Below are positions 40,356-49,314 of a stretch of DNA of 64,000 nucleotides, piece after piece. The DNA is from an uncultured SAR116 cluster alpha proteobacterium (lineage in GTDB: Bacteria > Pseudomonadota > Alphaproteobacteria > Puniceispirillales > Marisalimonadaceae). How positions within the stretch are numbered: the stretch's first letter is position 1; every line of letters begins with the position of its first letter. The notes beneath the pieces are model-generated. The model worked only from the letters and a program-made list of their open reading frames with translations. It ran no database searches and was not told the origin of the DNA. The translations under genes were made by a program, and so were the position numbers. The stretch is from positions 17,179-81,178 of the forward strand of contig CACAMV010000002.1 in assembly GCA_902533695.1 (NCBI GenBank). Direction: 5' to 3'.

Positions 40356-42734
40356 ATGAAAAAGAAAAATTATTATTTTATAACTAAAAACAGACGACCA
40401 ACTGAAGACAGGAGGTTTGTAACTGGTCAGGGTAATTTTGTTGCTGATATAGATCGTCCTAATATGCTACATGTAGCTGTTTTATCTTGTCATGAGCCAT
40501 CAGCATCCATAGACAAAATTGATTTTAGTCCTGCTTTAAAAATAAAAGGAGTAGTTGACGTTATTACCGGAAAAGAAATAGCTAATGCAACTAGGCCATT
40601 AATGAATGGTCTTGATACCCCAAATGTTAAAAGATATTCGTTAGCCTTTGAACAAGTGCGATATGCCGGAGAATGGGTTTGTGCAATTGTAGCTAAAAGC
40701 AGAGCTATAGCAGAAGATGCAGCAGAAAAAATTTCTTTAAAAACGACCTCTCTAAAATTTGTACTTGATTCTGAAGAAGCACTCTTACCTAACAGTCCAA
40801 AAGTTCATAAAAAACATGGAAGTAATATTCTATTAGAAAAAAAGTTTGTTTGGGGAAATGTAATTCAAGATTTTAAAAAAAGTGATCATCAAATTTCATA
40901 TAAAGTTAACTGGGGAAGAAATTCCACTGTACCTGTAGAAACTTTTGGTGTTGTTGCTGAATGGAACGCGTGGAAAAATATTCTTGATGTGTGGGCGTCT
41001 ATTCAAATGCCAAAATTTTCTGATCATATTGCTTTTGTTCTAGGTTTAAGAGTAAATCAAGTACGTGTTCATTATGATGTTGATGTAGGTGGAAGTTATG
41101 GCGTTAAAAGAGGAATAAAGCATACCATTCTTGCGTCTTATATATCTAGAAAACTTCACCGACCTATAAGATTAATAGAGGATAGACTAGAAAATATGAG
41201 AGCTGGAGATGCACATGGGCCTGAGCGTAAGTTTGATGTTTCAATGGCTTTTGATAATGATGGAAAGATACGTTCTATGAAAATGAGGGCACTTGATAAT
41301 GCAGGTGCATATGCAGGTAGAGCACCATTTCAACTTGGTAAACCAATAGGGGCAATTGTTGGACCTTACACAATATCATCTGTAGAATATACAGCTTTAT
41401 CAGTGACAACAAATAAAGCTGTACAGGAGGCAGTAAGAGGTTTTGGTCAAGCACCTACGAATTATGCATTGGAAACGGGCATTGATAAAATAGCAAATTT
41501 TTTAAATATTGATAGAATGAAATTAAGACAAAAAAACCTTATTAAATCTGATCAATTTCCATACATTATCCCCAGTGGGAGTGAATATGATAGTGGTAAT
41601 TATCAGGCGGTAATTAAAAAGGTTTTTGCAACTAAAGATTATAATGAATTGATAAAAGAACGTGACTCATTAAGAAATAAGGGATTTATGGCTGGAATCG
41701 GAATTGCAGCATGTCTTGAACCTAGCGGAGGTAATTCATCTTTTGAACCATTATTAAATTCTAAAAACAATACGACGACTTGGATGGAGTCTTGTCAGTT
41801 AAATGTTGATGCTTTTGGAACAGTAACAGCTAGGATACATACAACTTCATCTGGTCAAGGACATGAGTCATTAGTATCAACTATTGTTGGAGAAATGTTA
41901 GAGATAAATCCAGATGAAATTTGTATTGCAAGACCTAATTCCATTGAATCTTTGCCAGGAAATTCTCCTGTTGGAAGTCGTATGGCCATAATGCTAGGAG
42001 GAGCGGCTGCAAGGGCAGCAACTAAATTAAAAGACAAAATATTATTAATATCTGCTCATAATCTAGGATTTAAAAAATCAAAATTGATTTACAAAAAGGG
42101 AAATGTTTTTGCTCCAGATGGATCTTCATTGAGCTGGAATGAAATTGTTGAATTGTGTCACCGTCGCATTGATCAACTTCCTGAAGGAATGGATCCAGGG
42201 CTGGCAAGTTTTGATATTATGCAGGTTCCTACTGGAGGTAAATTACCTGTGAATGATAAAGTCCATATGTATCCATGTTATTCATTTGAATTTCACTTGG
42301 TTTTATTGTCTTTTGATCCAATTATTTGTAAACCAAATATTAGATCCTATACGGTAGGTCATGACTGTGGAACTGTCATAAATCCTTCAATTGTCAGTGG
42401 CATGACATATGGTGGAATTGCTCATGGAATTGGTGCAGCGTTATTAGAAGAGTTTGCTTATGATGAAAATGGACAATTAATGACACAGAGTTTTCTTGAT
42501 TATTTAATGCCTTCTTCTCATGAGGTTCCTGAAATTAAAATTGTAAAGCACTCCACACCGTCTCCTCATACGTTTTTTGGTCAGAAAGGTTCAGGAGAGA
42601 GTGGTTACCTTGGTGCACCTGCTGCAATTTCTAGTGCTATCAATGATGCTTTGTCACCAATAAACATTTCATTTTTATCTTTACCTATTAGAATGAGTCT
42701 AATAAGTGATGCTATTGATAATCAAAATAAATGA
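40356..42734 (+). CDS. molybdenum hydroxylase large subunit (CoxL/XDH-like)
   Basis: GNFVADIDRPNMLH; DVGGSYGVKRG; AVRGFGQAP loop; GSGESGYLGAP. Confidence 0.92.
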   Translation: MKKKNYYFITKNRRPTEDRRFVTGQGNFVADIDRPNMLHVAVLSCHEPSASIDKIDFSPALKIKGVVDVITGKEIANATRPLMNGLDTPNVKRYSLAFEQVRYAGEWVCAIVAKSRAIAEDAAEKISLKTTSLKFVLDSEEALLPNSPKVHKKHGSNILLEKKFVWGNVIQDFKKSDHQISYKVNWGRNSTVPVETFGVVAEWNAWKNILDVWASIQMPKFSDHIAFVLGLRVNQVRVHYDVDVGGSYGVKRGIKHTILASYISRKLHRPIRLIEDRLENMRAGDAHGPERKFDVSMAFDNDGKIRSMKMRALDNAGAYAGRAPFQLGKPIGAIVGPYTISSVEYTALSVTTNKAVQEAVRGFGQAPTNYALETGIDKIANFLNIDRMKLRQKNLIKSDQFPYIIPSGSEYDSGNYQAVIKKVFATKDYNELIKERDSLRNKGFMAGIGIAACLEPSGGNSSFEPLLNSKNNTTTWMESCQLNVDAFGTVTARIHTTSSGQGHESLVSTIVGEMLEINPDEICIARPNSIESLPGNSPVGSRMAIMLGGAAARAATKLKDKILLISAHNLGFKKSKLIYKKGNVFAPDGSSLSWNEIVELCHRRIDQLPEGMDPGLASFDIMQVPTGGKLPVNDKVHMYPCYSFEFHLVLLSFDPIICKPNIRSYTVGHDCGTVINPSIVSGMTYGGIAHGIGAALLEEFAYDENGQLMTQSFLDYLMPSSHEVPEIKIVKHSTPSPHTFFGQKGSGESGYLGAPAAISSAINDALSPINISFLSLPIRMSLISDAIDNQNK

Positions 42735-42741
42735 TTGATTT

Positions 42742-43716
42742 ATGATAATTGATAGTCATGCACATTTAGTTCCACCTGACTTAATTGAAGAAATTAAAGA
42801 TGTTTCATCAGATTTTCCCTCTATTGAAATTATTTCATCTGACAAAAGTATTAGTTTTTCTTTTTCTAAAAATAAATCTACCAGACCAATTAATCATAAG
42901 CTGAGTGATGTAAAAGAAAGAATAAATTGGATGGATCATCAAAATATAGATATGCAGGTTGTTGGAGGATGGGTTGATATGTTTGGTTATCAAATCCCTG
43001 CAGAGGAAGGCATAAGATGGTCTGAAATTATAAATCGTCATCTAAAGACTTTTTCAGATAAAAGTAATGGTCGATTCTTATCTTTAGCTACTTTGCCAAT
43101 GCAGGATGGTAAAGCAGCTGCCATGGTTTTAGATGATGTTCATAAACAAGGTTTTAAAGGTGCAATGATTGGGACTCAACCTAAGGGAGTTGGGGGTGTT
43201 CTTGATGATCCCTCATTAACACCTTTTTGGGAGACTGCTGACAAGAATAGATCAATATTATTTATTCATCCGATGTTTGATTCAGGAGATATAAGAGTTG
43301 ATGATTATGGTATGAATAATGCTGTAGGTAGAATTACTGATACTATCATAGCTATATCTCGAATTATATATTCCGGTCACGTAGAACGTTATAGAAACGC
43401 TCGTATCGTAATTGGCATGGGAGGCGCTGGTTTTCCATACATTATTGGTCGTTTGATGCATAATTTCAAGCTTCATGCGGATATTTTATTTGATCCAAAA
43501 TTCGCTTTATCAAGCATGTATTATGACACTGTAATTCATGATCCTTCAGCTCTTGCGTTCTTGATCGAAAAAGTTGGTTTTGAACGTATAATGTTAGGTT
43601 CTGACATGCCTTTTCCTATTGGTGATCTTGAGCCTATGAATATTTTAAAAAATATAGAAAATGAACAGCGTTTGTCTATTCTTGGTAACACGACAAAAAA
43701 CCTTTTTGGTTTGTAA
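42742..43716 (+). CDS. amidohydrolase family 2 (ACMSD-like) metal-dependent hydrolase
   Basis: MIIDSHAHLVP (HxH), LFIHPMFDSG, MLGSDMPFPIGDLEP. Confidence 0.92.
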   Translation: MIIDSHAHLVPPDLIEEIKDVSSDFPSIEIISSDKSISFSFSKNKSTRPINHKLSDVKERINWMDHQNIDMQVVGGWVDMFGYQIPAEEGIRWSEIINRHLKTFSDKSNGRFLSLATLPMQDGKAAAMVLDDVHKQGFKGAMIGTQPKGVGGVLDDPSLTPFWETADKNRSILFIHPMFDSGDIRVDDYGMNNAVGRITDTIIAISRIIYSGHVERYRNARIVIGMGGAGFPYIIGRLMHNFKLHADILFDPKFALSSMYYDTVIHDPSALAFLIEKVGFERIMLGSDMPFPIGDLEPMNILKNIENEQRLSILGNTTKNLFGL

Positions 43717-43750
43717 AAAATTATTAAAAAGATCTAAAAGGACATAAATC

Positions 43751-44215
43751 ATGAAATTAAAATTATCTGGCACAGAGAAAATTGACGTCAGTTCTAAATT
43801 TTTATGGAATTCAATTATTGATCCGAAAATTTTAAAAGAATGCATTCCAGGATGTCATGAAATGAAAGAGGTTTCTGATGGTGAGTACAAAATAGTATTG
43901 AACTTAAAAGTTGGTGCAGTTGGAGGGAGTTTTGATGGTAAAGTTAAATTATCTGATCAAAATCCACCCATAGCTTGTAAGCTGAATCTTTCTGGTGGGG
44001 GTACGTTGGGAACTGGAAAAGGCTATGCAAAAATAATTATAGATGAAAAAGCTAAAGGAACTTCTTTAATGAGATATGAAGGTGAAGGAGAAGTTGCTGG
44101 ATTAGTTGCTGGAGTTGGTCAAAGGGTTCTTCTTGGCGTTGCAAAACATTTAGTAAAAAAATTTTTTTCGTCTATTAAAGTAAACTTATCAAACAATAGA
44201 TCTCAATCCCAATGA
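43751..44215 (+). CDS. CoxG/SRPBCC family protein
   Basis: LSGTEKIDVSSKFLWNSIIDPKILKECIPGCHEM; VAGVGQRVL. Confidence 0.92.
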   Translation: MKLKLSGTEKIDVSSKFLWNSIIDPKILKECIPGCHEMKEVSDGEYKIVLNLKVGAVGGSFDGKVKLSDQNPPIACKLNLSGGGTLGTGKGYAKIIIDEKAKGTSLMRYEGEGEVAGLVAGVGQRVLLGVAKHLVKKFFSSIKVNLSNNRSQSQ

Positions 44216-44373
44216 AAACGCCATGCATAAAAGTATGTAAACTTCTAGATAGTGTATGTATAGGTTGCGGCAGAACATCTGAACAGATAACAATGTGGTC
44301 AAAATATACAAAAAGAGAACGAGAAAAAATTATTAAAGAAATTAAAAAAACACAAAATTTAAAAAATGTATGA
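44212..44373 (+). CDS. DUF1289-like small Cys-rich protein (53 aa), absent from supplied ORF track
   Basis: ATGA overlap with coxG; translation MKTPCIKVCKLLDSVCIGCGRTSEQITMWSKYTKREREKIIKEIKKTQNLKNV. Confidence 0.8.
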   Translation: MKTPCIKVCKLLDSVCIGCGRTSEQITMWSKYTKREREKIIKEIKKTQNLKNV

Positions 44374-45043
44374 TCTAAAAAAAAAATTAACATTTTTAAA
44401 AATCACCCATATTCCCCGGGTTCCTTGGAGTTCAGTATCTGCCTTTAATCTAAAACCTGAATTAATCACTTTTTCTTATTTATTTTTTGGCTTGACGTTA
44501 TTTGGATTAGGTGAGGCATTATTAATTGTTTCTTCACTTGGTGTGACCCCCTGGACGGTATTAGCTGAAGGAGTGGCTATCAAATGTAAAATTAGTGTTG
44601 GTTTAGCAACATTTTTGATTAGTATAAGTATATTGATTTTGTGGATACCTCTTAAGCAAAAAATAGGTATTGGTACTATATCAAATGCTATAATTATAGC
44701 TTCTACTATAGATCTTTTTGTTTATCTTATTCCATTTGTAAATTCATATTATTTATCAATCTTTTACTTGGTTTTAGGGATTTTGTTTGTTGGTATTGGA
44801 AGCGGTTTTTATTTAACAACAAACTTAGGTCCCGGAACAAGAGACGGTTTGATGAAGGGTATTTCAGAAAATTTTAAAAAACCAATTAGTATAGTTAGAT
44901 TTAGTATTGAAACAACTGTGGTTATGTTAGGATGGTTTTTGGGAGGTACAGTTGGACTAGGCACTATATTATTTGCAGTTTTTATAGGACCTTTGATATC
45001 AATAACTTTATTTTTAATCAAAATATTTTATAGAGAATGTTAA
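44366..45043 (+). CDS. YczE/YitT-type integral membrane protein
   Basis: Multiple TM segments; GLGEALLIVSSLGVTPWTVLAEG; TNLGPGTRDGLM. Confidence 0.85.
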   Translation: MYDLKKKLTFLKITHIPRVPWSSVSAFNLKPELITFSYLFFGLTLFGLGEALLIVSSLGVTPWTVLAEGVAIKCKISVGLATFLISISILILWIPLKQKIGIGTISNAIIIASTIDLFVYLIPFVNSYYLSIFYLVLGILFVGIGSGFYLTTNLGPGTRDGLMKGISENFKKPISIVRFSIETTVVMLGWFLGGTVGLGTILFAVFIGPLISITLFLIKIFYREC

Positions 45044-45055
45044 AGCTTTAAAGTA

Positions 45056-45958
45056 ATGAATGATTTTAGAATTATAAGTTTATTTCCTAGTTCTTCTGAC
45101 ATTTTGTTTGATCTAAATTTAGAAAAACAATTGGTAGCTGTAAGTCATGAGTGCTTAGACAAAAATTACTATAATGATCTTCCTAGGGTTACATCTGCTT
45201 GCATAAATATAAATGTCTCCCAACTCAAAATAGATTCTCAAGTTCGAAATAAATTAAAAAAAAATGAACCTATTTATAAAATTGATATTAATTTGATTAA
45301 AAAATTAAATCCAACTCACATTTTAACACAAGACACATGTGATGTTTGTGCTGTATCTTCAAATACAATAAAGGTGACCTTAAAGAATACAAGGTGTGAA
45401 CTTCCAAAAAATATTAAAATAATTTCTTTAAACGGCAAAACTTTTAGAGGTATTTGTGAAAATGTTTTATTGGTTGGGAAAATTTTTAATAAAAAGAATG
45501 AGGCTGATGAAATGGTTTGTTTGGCGACAAAAAAATGGAATTCATTAAAAAAAAGTAAAAATCAAAAGAAACTATTAATGTTGGAGTGGACAAATCCTCC
45601 ATTTAGTCCAGGTCATTGGATTCCAGAGCAGATTGAATTAGCTGGTTTTGAGTGTTTATTTTCTTCACCTGGTGATGCTTCAAAGACCTTGACATGGGAA
45701 GAGGTTAAAAACAAGAATCCAGATTATATTGGAGTAATTTGTTGTGGTTATAATCTAAATGAAAATAAAAAGTTTGCCGAAAATTTGTATAATTTGAGTT
45801 TGATTAAAAATGTAAAAGCTATAAAAAAAGAAAATGTGTATTTTTTTGATTCCAAAAGTTTTTTTAGCAAACCTTCATTAAAAATTGTTGAGGGAGCAGA
45901 ATTAATTTGTAATATATTAGGAAATAATAATTATACATATAGATGCATGAGGTCATAA
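45056..45958 (+). CDS. BtuF-like helical-backbone metal/cobalamin-binding protein, no obvious signal peptide
   Basis: RIISLFPSSSDILFDL; SHECLD; THILTQDTCDVCAVS; GHWIPEQIELAGFECLF. Confidence 0.82.
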   Translation: MNDFRIISLFPSSSDILFDLNLEKQLVAVSHECLDKNYYNDLPRVTSACININVSQLKIDSQVRNKLKKNEPIYKIDINLIKKLNPTHILTQDTCDVCAVSSNTIKVTLKNTRCELPKNIKIISLNGKTFRGICENVLLVGKIFNKKNEADEMVCLATKKWNSLKKSKNQKKLLMLEWTNPPFSPGHWIPEQIELAGFECLFSSPGDASKTLTWEEVKNKNPDYIGVICCGYNLNENKKFAENLYNLSLIKNVKAIKKENVYFFDSKSFFSKPSLKIVEGAELICNILGNNNYTYRCMRS

Positions 45959-46734
45959 TGCTCAATGAACAACAAATTAAAAATTACCAAGTTGATGGAT
46001 ATGTTATCCCTGATTTTAAGATGGCCGAAGAAGATCTTTTGGAAATAGAACATTTACACGATGATTTGATTGAAAAATATCCAAAATATTTAAATTATTG
46101 TCCTGCTATTCTTCAATATGATGAAAGATTTTTAAAACATTGTTTAAATGAAAAGATATTAGATTTTGTTGAGCAGTTAATTGGTAATAACTTCGCTTTA
46201 TGGAATTCTAGTTTTTTTGCTAAACCAGCTTTAAATGGTCACGCCACCCCTTGGCATCAGGATGGTCAATATTGGCCGATTAGACCATTGGCAACATGTA
46301 CAGTTTGGTTGGCAATAGATGATGCTACAGAAGAAAATGGATGTTTAAAATTCATTAAAGGATCTCATAAAGACAAAAAATTAAAAAAACATGAATTTAA
46401 TAAAGATAAAAATTTAACCTTAAATCAGGAATTATTGAAAACTGAATATAATGAGAATGATTCTGTAAGTTTGATTTTAATGAGAGGCCAAATTTCATTG
46501 CACGATGTATATTTAGTTCATGGGTCAGAGGCAAATTTTTCAACAAATTCAAGAAGAGGAATGACTATGCGATTTATGCCAACGACCAGTGTTTTTGATC
46601 ATGAATTGGCTAGAGAAAAATATAATAATTTAAATGCTTCGAAATATTCAGATAGAAAAATATACCATGCTAGGGGAGTGGACAAATCGAATAAAAATAT
46701 TTTAGAATATATGAGTACAAAAGATTTTAATTAG
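45958..46734 (+). CDS. phytanoyl-CoA dioxygenase (PhyH) family protein
   Basis: TPWHQDGQYWPIRPLATCTVWLAIDDATEENGCLKFIKGSHK (HxD) and distal HGSEANFS. Confidence 0.92.
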   Translation: MLNEQQIKNYQVDGYVIPDFKMAEEDLLEIEHLHDDLIEKYPKYLNYCPAILQYDERFLKHCLNEKILDFVEQLIGNNFALWNSSFFAKPALNGHATPWHQDGQYWPIRPLATCTVWLAIDDATEENGCLKFIKGSHKDKKLKKHEFNKDKNLTLNQELLKTEYNENDSVSLILMRGQISLHDVYLVHGSEANFSTNSRRGMTMRFMPTTSVFDHELAREKYNNLNASKYSDRKIYHARGVDKSNKNILEYMSTKDFN

Positions 46735-46742
46735 AGATTGAA

Positions 46743-47558
46743 ATGTTTCAAATTGATAAAAATGTTAGGAGATTAACAAAAGATGAAATTAATCAATATG
46801 AAGAATATGGTTATGTAACTGCACTTCCAGTTTTTTCTGAGGAAGCAAAGCAAGATTTTGACAAATTATTTGTTAATTTAAGTTCAAGACTTGATAAATC
46901 TATAGATCTCAACAAAACTGCTCAATGGCACAAAGCAAGTTTGATGTTTTACAATTTATGTACCACTCCACAAATACTTAATTATGTCGAGGATTTGTTA
47001 GGGCCAAATTTTGTTCTTTGGGGCGGACAATTTTTTCTTAAAGAGCCAAAGGATGATTCAGTTGTTCCATGGCATCAAGATATACAATATTGGCCTTTAA
47101 CACCTGCAAAAGCTGTAACTGTTTGGCTTGCTTTATATGATACAGATGAAGAAAATGGTGCAATGAGAATTGTTAAAGGTAGTCACAAAGGAGGAATGTT
47201 TAAACATCATACAAATGACGCCAAAAACCTTGTTTTAGATCAAGAAGTTTCTGATGATCAAATAAATAAGAATGATATTGTTTCTCTAAATCTTAAAGTT
47301 GGACAAATTTCTCTTCATGATGATGGTTTGTTGCATGGCTCACTTCCAAACTATTCCAATAGAAGAAGATGTGGAATAACAATGAGGTTTTCACCTGTAA
47401 AAGTAAAAGCAGATCTATCTGTTTGGCCCCATTTTGAAACTCAATTAGTACGTGGAAAAGATATTTATAAATTAAATCCTGAAGCTCCAATTCCAAGGGG
47501 CGAAGCTACTCCTATAGAAAAATTTCAGCATTCTAGTGAATTTGTTGAACAATGGTAA
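46743..47558 (+). CDS. phytanoyl-CoA dioxygenase (PhyH) family protein, paralogue A
   Basis: VPWHQDIQYWPLTPAKAVTVWLALYDTDEENGAMRIVKGSHK; LHGSLPNYSNRRRCGITMRF. Confidence 0.94.
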   Translation: MFQIDKNVRRLTKDEINQYEEYGYVTALPVFSEEAKQDFDKLFVNLSSRLDKSIDLNKTAQWHKASLMFYNLCTTPQILNYVEDLLGPNFVLWGGQFFLKEPKDDSVVPWHQDIQYWPLTPAKAVTVWLALYDTDEENGAMRIVKGSHKGGMFKHHTNDAKNLVLDQEVSDDQINKNDIVSLNLKVGQISLHDDGLLHGSLPNYSNRRRCGITMRFSPVKVKADLSVWPHFETQLVRGKDIYKLNPEAPIPRGEATPIEKFQHSSEFVEQW

Positions 47559-47663
47559 TAAATCTAAGGCTATAATTTAATATTTCTTTACTCTATAAAA
47601 ATTTTCTGAAAAATTAAATTTCTTTGTAAAGAGATTATATAAAATCTGCTAGAAAGAAAATAT

Positions 47664-49313
47664 ATGCTAACTAAAAGAGATATATCTTTACCTAAAGGAA
47701 GACAAGTAAAAGAAGAAGTACTTGTTTCTGTATATAAGATTTTGGGTAAACTACCTATTCGAAGAGATATGTTGATAGAAGCAATGCATCTTATTCAAGA
47801 TAAAGAGGGTTTTTTGAGCAAAGATAATATTGTTGCCCTGGCTGAAATTTTTAAATTATCTAGAGTTGAAGTTTACGAAGTTGCTAGTTTTTATCATCAT
47901 TTTGATTTAGTCGAAGATGGAGAAAAAAATCCTAGCAAAATTAAAATAAGAATTTGCAATGGCTTAAGTTGTGAACTTAAAAATTCAAGAAAATTAAAAG
48001 ACCTAATAAATAATGAATTTTATGAAAATTACCATATTCAATCTGTTCCGTGCGTTGGTAAATGCGATAAAGCACCAGTAGCACAAATTGGGAAAAGAAC
48101 CATTGAAAATGCAAACCTTAAAAAAATTAAAAATTCATTAAATGGCCCATATTCTCCAGTAATACCAAAATATGAAAATCTAGAAAAATATCTTAAAAAT
48201 GATGGTTATAAGATTTTAAAAAAACTATTAAACAATTCATTATCTTCTGGAAAAATAATTAAGATTTTGTCTGAATCCAATTTAGTTGGTTTGGGTGGTG
48301 CAGGTTTTTCTACGAGTACAAAATGGGAGATTGTAAGAAGTTATTGTGGACCAAAGTTAATGACTGTCAACGGTGATGAAGGAGAGCCAGGAACATTCAA
48401 AGATAGATATTGGATTGAAAATTATCCTCACCGATTGATTGAAGGCGTTCAAATAGCTGCAAATGTTGTTGGTTGTGAAAAAGTTTATTTTTATATAAGA
48501 GATGAATATCCAGCTTGTATAGAAATCTTGAAAAGAGAAATTAAAAAACTAAAACAAATAAATTTTTTAACTATTCCAGTAGAGATAAGAAGGGGAGCAG
48601 GAGCTTACATATGTGGTGAAGAAAGTGCAATGATAGAAAGTATTGAAGGTAAAAGAGGCTTGCCTAGAAATCGTCCTCCATATATTTCTGAAAAAGGATT
48701 ATTTGACAAGCCCACCCTTAATCACAATGTTGAAACTTTAATTTGGATACCTGAAATTCTTAACAAAGGATCTAAATGGTTTTTAAATCAAGGATGGACG
48801 AAAAAAAGTCATGGTCTCAGATCTTATTCTGTGTCAGGAAGAGTTAAAAATCCAGGTGTTAAAATAGCACCTGCTGGTATACCTTTAATCGATCTAATAA
48901 ACAAATATTGTGGTGGCATGAAACAAGGTCATAAATTAAAAGCATTTTTTCCTGGTGGTGCCTCAGGAGGTATTTTCCCCGCTCATATGGCAAATAATCC
49001 TATGGATTTTGGAATATGGGAAAAAAATGGTGGATTTATTGGATCCCATGCTGTTGTTATACTCTCAGATAAGGATGATATTTTAAATGCAGTGACAAAC
49101 ACAATTAATTTTTTTAAACATGAAAGTTGTGGACAATGCACACCATGTAGGGTTGGTATTAACAAAATATCAAACTTACTAAGTCAAAATTCTTTGGACA
49201 AGGATTTATATGAAGATTTAATATATGTTATGAGAGATAGTTCAATATGTGGTTTAGGGCAATCTGCTGGTAATTGTGTTACCCATTTTTTTAAATTTTT
49301 TAATAAGAAATAA
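47664..49313 (+). CDS. formate dehydrogenase fused gamma-beta (NuoE-NuoF-like) subunit
   Basis: N-terminal NuoE-like [2Fe-2S] (CNGLSCELK...CVGKCDKAP) then NuoF-like FMN/NADH domain (GLGGAGFSTSTKWE; NGDEGEPGTFKDR; RRGAGAYICGEESAMIESIEGKRG; SCGQCTPCRVG). Confidence 0.92.
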   Translation: MLTKRDISLPKGRQVKEEVLVSVYKILGKLPIRRDMLIEAMHLIQDKEGFLSKDNIVALAEIFKLSRVEVYEVASFYHHFDLVEDGEKNPSKIKIRICNGLSCELKNSRKLKDLINNEFYENYHIQSVPCVGKCDKAPVAQIGKRTIENANLKKIKNSLNGPYSPVIPKYENLEKYLKNDGYKILKKLLNNSLSSGKIIKILSESNLVGLGGAGFSTSTKWEIVRSYCGPKLMTVNGDEGEPGTFKDRYWIENYPHRLIEGVQIAANVVGCEKVYFYIRDEYPACIEILKREIKKLKQINFLTIPVEIRRGAGAYICGEESAMIESIEGKRGLPRNRPPYISEKGLFDKPTLNHNVETLIWIPEILNKGSKWFLNQGWTKKSHGLRSYSVSGRVKNPGVKIAPAGIPLIDLINKYCGGMKQGHKLKAFFPGGASGGIFPAHMANNPMDFGIWEKNGGFIGSHAVVILSDKDDILNAVTNTINFFKHESCGQCTPCRVGINKISNLLSQNSLDKDLYEDLIYVMRDSSICGLGQSAGNCVTHFFKFFNKK

Positions 49314-49314
49314 T

